Below are positions 51,253 through 53,852 of a stretch of 53,852 nt of DNA, piece after piece. The position numbers and the translations under genes are program-made. Location of the stretch: positions 1-53,852 of the forward strand of contig NZ_BATI01000039.1 of NCBI RefSeq assembly GCF_000467105.1, written 5' to 3'. Position 1 is the stretch's first letter; each line of letters starts with the position of its first letter. Under the pieces are notes generated by a model. The model saw only the letters and a list, made by a program, of their open reading frames with translations. It was not told the DNA's origin and did not search any database. The DNA comes from Aquipseudomonas alcaligenes NBRC 14159. Lineage in GTDB: Bacteria; Pseudomonadota; Gammaproteobacteria; Pseudomonadales; Pseudomonadaceae.

Positions 51253-52464
51253 TTACTCCTGAGTATCCGGTTGCGCCGCAGTGATCAGCGGCAGTACAAG
51301 GGTGGCGCAGGTGCCGCGGCCGACGCGCGAGCGCAGGCGCAGCTCGCCACGATGGGCGCGCACCACCGCCTGGACCACCGCCAGGCCGAGGCCAGTACCG
51401 GTGGTCTTGGTGGTAAAGAAGGGTTCGCCAAGGCGCGCCACGGTTGCAGGCTCGATACCCGGGCCGTTGTCGCTGACACTCAGGCGCAGGCTGTTGTCGC
51501 GGGCATAGAGATGAATCTTCAGCTGCGCCTCGCGCCCACCGGCCTGAATGGCGTTCTCGATCAGATTGAGTACCGTGCCGACCAGGGTGTCGCGATTGCA
51601 CAGCAATTCACCCAGGCGGGCGTCGCACTGCCAGCGCACGGTCATGCCCAGCACATGCGACTCGGCGGCGCTGCGCAGGGCAGCGAACAGCGCGCTCGGC
51701 GAGATGCGATCCGGCAGCGGCAGCTCGCCACGGGCGAACACCAGCATGTCGCGCACCTGGTGCTCCAGCTCGTGCAGGCGTTCCTTGATGCGCCCGGCGA
51801 AGCGCTGCTGCTGCTCGAACGGCAGCTCCTGCTCGGACAGATGACTGGCATACAGCAGCGCGGCAGATAGCGGCGTGCGGATCTGGTGGGCCAGCGAGGC
51901 GACCATGCGCCCGAGGGCGGACAGGCGCTCGTGGCGAGCCAGCTGATCCTGCAGACGACGGGTTTCCGTCAGGTCGGTCAGCAGTACCAGCTGTCCGGGC
52001 TCACCCTGCAGGGAACGGGTGGCGATGGACAGGCGACGCCCATCCTTCATGGAAATTTCGTGACCATCATCCTCGCGCGGCGCGAAGTTGCGCGCGATCA
52101 CCTCGCGCCAGAGCATGCCCACCAGCGGCTTGCCGAGCATGCTGCGCGCCACCGGATTGGCTTCGCGCACCACGCCCTGGCCGTCGATGACGATCACGCC
52201 GCCAGGCAGCAGGTCGAGCAGGCTCTGCAGGCGGTTGGCCAGGCGCTCCTTCTCCGCCAGTTCCTGCATGCGCTGGGCACTGACCAGGGCCAACTGGCCC
52301 TTGAGCTCGCTGACCCGTGCCTCGAGCATGCTGTAGGAGCTGCTCAGCTGCGTGGACATCTGATTGAACAGGGCGAAGGCCTGCTCCAGGCTGGCACGGC
52401 TGGCCTGCTCGACAGGTGCGGCAGTGGCTTCAGGGATGGCGGGCGATGGGGCGGCTTGGCTCAT
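51253..52464 (-). CDS. fleS: Sensor histidine kinase FleS
   Basis: A 403-residue cytoplasmic kinase for FleR. The N-terminal coiled coil (~25-85) precedes a PAS domain (~82-165, LLPGGVIVIDGQGVVREANP). The HisKA domain has His 193 (SLAHQIRTPLSAALLY), and the HATPase domain has NLIENAIQAGG and DNGPGIEP. There are no membrane helices. Confidence 0.95.
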   Translation of the reverse strand: MSQAAPSPAIPEATAAPVEQASRASLEQAFALFNQMSTQLSSSYSMLEARVSELKGQLALVSAQRMQELAEKERLANRLQSLLDLLPGGVIVIDGQGVVREANPVARSMLGKPLVGMLWREVIARNFAPREDDGHEISMKDGRRLSIATRSLQGEPGQLVLLTDLTETRRLQDQLARHERLSALGRMVASLAHQIRTPLSAALLYASHLSEQELPFEQQQRFAGRIKERLHELEHQVRDMLVFARGELPLPDRISPSALFAALRSAAESHVLGMTVRWQCDARLGELLCNRDTLVGTVLNLIENAIQAGGREAQLKIHLYARDNSLRLSVSDNGPGIEPATVARLGEPFFTTKTTGTGLGLAVVQAVVRAHRGELRLRSRVGRGTCATLVLPLITAAQPDTQE

Positions 52465-52516
52465 GCTCTTCTCTCGGGTGTCGTACCGTCGGTAAACGGT
52501 CGGTCAAGAGAGTCTT

Positions 52517-52532
52517 AGCAATCCCCATGCCT
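52517..52532 (-). promoter_or_regulatory. sigma-54 promoter candidate for fleSR
   Basis: AGGCATGGGGATTGCT on the - strand, GG-N10-GC, one mismatch at the outer T. It is preceded by a very AT-rich tract suited to activator or IHF binding. RNA would start near 52506, giving a ~41-nt leader with a small hairpin (ACCGT/ACGGT). This agrees with FleQ control of fleSR. Confidence 0.75.
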
Positions 52533-52555
52533 AAAAAATAATTCTTATTTTTCAA

Positions 52556-52600
52556 TCACTTAAAAAATTAAGCCGGAGCTTGCGTCAAAGCTCCGGCTTA
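52556..52600 (-). terminator. intrinsic terminator after fleQ
   Basis: A perfect 12-bp stem (52569-52580 with 52589-52600, core AAGCCGGAGCT) with loop TGCGTCAA is followed on the - strand by ATTTTTTAAG. It is one of the best terminators in the window. Confidence 0.9.
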
Positions 52601-52622
52601 ATTGGGCAAGGCGAGAAGCCGA

Positions 52623-53852
52623 TCAGTCCTCGTCGCCGCCCTCCTCGTCGCGACGGCTCATGCCGTACTTGCGCATCTTCTCCACCAGCGTGGTGCGGCG
52701 AATGCGCAGGCGTTCGGCGGCACGCGCCACCACGCCACCGGCATCGTCCAGCGCCTGCTGGATCAGGCCCTGCTCTAGGTTGCCCAGGTAGTCCTTCAGG
52801 TCCAGGCCTTCCGGCGGCAACATCGCGGCGTTGGCGATGCCCGGCAGGCCGGCGCCGATGACCGCGCGCTCGTCCAGCTCCTCGCGGATGCTGATGGCCA
52901 GCTGCTCGTCCTCGTCGTCGACATGACGGAACTTCTTCGGCAGCTCGCCGACGCCGATCACACCGTAGGGATGCATGATCGCCATGCGCTCGACCAGGTT
53001 GGCCAGTTCGCGCACGTTGCCCGGCCAGTCGTGGCGGCACAGCGACATGATGGCGGCGGAGTTGAAGCGGATAGAGCCGCGCTTCTCGAACTCCATGCGC
53101 GAGATCAGCTCGTTCATCAGCAGCGGGATGTCCTCCACGCGCTCGCGCAGCGGTGCCATCTCGATCGGGAAGACGTTGAGGCGGTAGTAGAGGTCCTCGC
53201 GGAAGGTCCCCTCCTCAATCATCTTCTCCAGGTTCTTGTGGGTCGCGGCGATGATGCGCACGTCGACCGATTGGGTCTTGTTGCTGCCCACTCGCTCGAA
53301 GGTGCGCTCCTGCAGCACGCGCAAAAGCTTGACCTGCATCGGCAGCGGCATGTCGCCGATTTCGTCGAGGAACAGGGTGCCGCCGTTGGCCAGCTCGAAA
53401 CGCCCGGCGCGGCTGGTGATGGCGCCGGTGAAGGCGCCCTTCTCATGGCCGAACAGCTCGCTCTCCAGCAGCTCCGCCGGGATCGCCCCGCAGTTGACCG
53501 GCACGAACGGCGCCTCGCGGCGCTTGGAGTGGTAATGCAGGTTGCGCGCGACCACTTCCTTGCCGGTACCGGACTCGCCTAGGATCAGCACGCTGGCCTC
53601 GGTGTCGGCCACCTGCTGCATCATCTGGCGTACCTGATGGATGGCGCGGCTGGTACCAACGAGGCTGCGGAACAGGTTGGGCTCGCGCTGGCGACCACGC
53701 TCGCGGGCCTGGTCGTACATCTCGCGATAGACCTGGGCACGGTGCAGGGAGTCGAGCAGCTTGTTGTAGCTGGGCGGCATTTCCACACTGGCCAGTACGC
53801 GACGGCGCAGGTCTTCGGCCCAGTCGGCCGGAACCGGTTCGCCGATCACCCC
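52623..53852 (-). CDS. fleQ: Master flagellar regulator FleQ (N-terminus cut by the window edge)
   Basis: The C-terminal ~409 residues of a protein expected to have ~490. It shows the c-di-GMP-binding motif LFRSLVGTS before the AAA+ domain, then GESGTGKEVVARNLHYHS, GAFTGA, GGTLFLDEIGDMP, and a Fis-type helix-turn-helix (AAERLRIRRTTLVEKMRKYG). It activates sigma-54 flagellar genes and represses matrix genes, and c-di-GMP and FleN modulate it. The truncation is due only to the window end; the reading frame is intact. Confidence 0.95.
   Translation of the reverse strand, partial: GVIGEPVPADWAEDLRRRVLASVEMPPSYNKLLDSLHRAQVYREMYDQARERGRQREPNLFRSLVGTSRAIHQVRQMMQQVADTEASVLILGESGTGKEVVARNLHYHSKRREAPFVPVNCGAIPAELLESELFGHEKGAFTGAITSRAGRFELANGGTLFLDEIGDMPLPMQVKLLRVLQERTFERVGSNKTQSVDVRIIAATHKNLEKMIEEGTFREDLYYRLNVFPIEMAPLRERVEDIPLLMNELISRMEFEKRGSIRFNSAAIMSLCRHDWPGNVRELANLVERMAIMHPYGVIGVGELPKKFRHVDDEDEQLAISIREELDERAVIGAGLPGIANAAMLPPEGLDLKDYLGNLEQGLIQQALDDAGGVVARAAERLRIRRTTLVEKMRKYGMSRRDEEGGDED

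Noticed and set aside
52623..53852. fleQ as a truncated or broken gene
   Set aside because: The frame is intact to the window end; the missing ~80 residues lie outside the window.

Overview
The window is a high-GC stretch of a Pseudomonas chromosome (gamma-proteobacteria, polar-flagellum type). The evidence is the FleQ/FleS/FleR, FlhF/FleN, MotC/MotD and ParC/ParP gene set, the ccmABCDEFGHI order, and a zipA-ligA-smc block. The continuous order fleQ-fleS-fleR-fliEFGHIJ-hsbA-hsbR-hptB-fliK-fliL, with no break between fliJ and fliK, resembles P. putida/P. mendocina-like species rather than P. aeruginosa, where I recall these blocks as separated; the species is inference.

Layout from left to right. 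1-1.6 kb: an AraC-type regulator with a degenerate receiver domain and a TRL-like lipoprotein, both on +. 1.6-8.5 kb: smc, zipA and ligA on -, with a near-consensus LexA box overlapping the likely zipA-ligA promoter. 8.65-9.6 kb: an HD-domain hydrolase (+) converging on a small lipoprotein (-). 9.6-16.5 kb: the complete cytochrome c maturation operon ccmA-I on -, carrying a REP-like inverted repeat between ccmB and ccmC. 16.6-18.6 kb: a second FliK-like gene and an FlhB C-terminal-domain gene (FlhX type) on +, preceded by an intrinsic terminator that sits between the likely promoter and the start codon. 18.5-53.9 kb: about 35 kb of motility genes, all on -: a rhodanese protein, a DUF2802 protein, cheW, parP, parC, motD, motC, cheB, cheA, cheZ, cheY, fliA, fleN, flhF, flhA, a lysozyme-like protein, flhB, fliRQPONML, fliK, hptB, hsbR, hsbA, fliJIHGFE, fleR, fleS and a fleQ cut by the right edge.

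How it works together. FleQ with sigma-54 switches on fleSR and structural genes. FleR then drives later genes, and FliA (sigma-28) drives the last class. HptB-HsbR-HsbA is known to tune FlgM/FliA and biofilm choice. FlhF and FleN set flagellar place and number. ParC/ParP/CheW/CheA/CheY/CheZ/CheB form a polar chemotaxis array. I found six GG-N10-GC sigma-54 promoter candidates by eye, in front of fleS, fliE, fliK, fliL, flhA and the lysozyme-like gene. Strong intrinsic terminators follow fleQ, fleR and fliK.

Most interesting points: the LexA box before zipA-ligA; a short CheY-binding-like motif (x-D-E-[IVF]-[DE]-x-L-L) present in FliM, FliN, CheZ and four times in the CheA linker; the lysozyme-like protein with its own sigma-54 promoter; the FliK2-FlhX pair with a leader terminator or small RNA; and a possible leader peptide overlapping the smc start. 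No rRNA, tRNA, CRISPR array or insertion sequence was seen, and no gene-free gap exceeds 300 bases.
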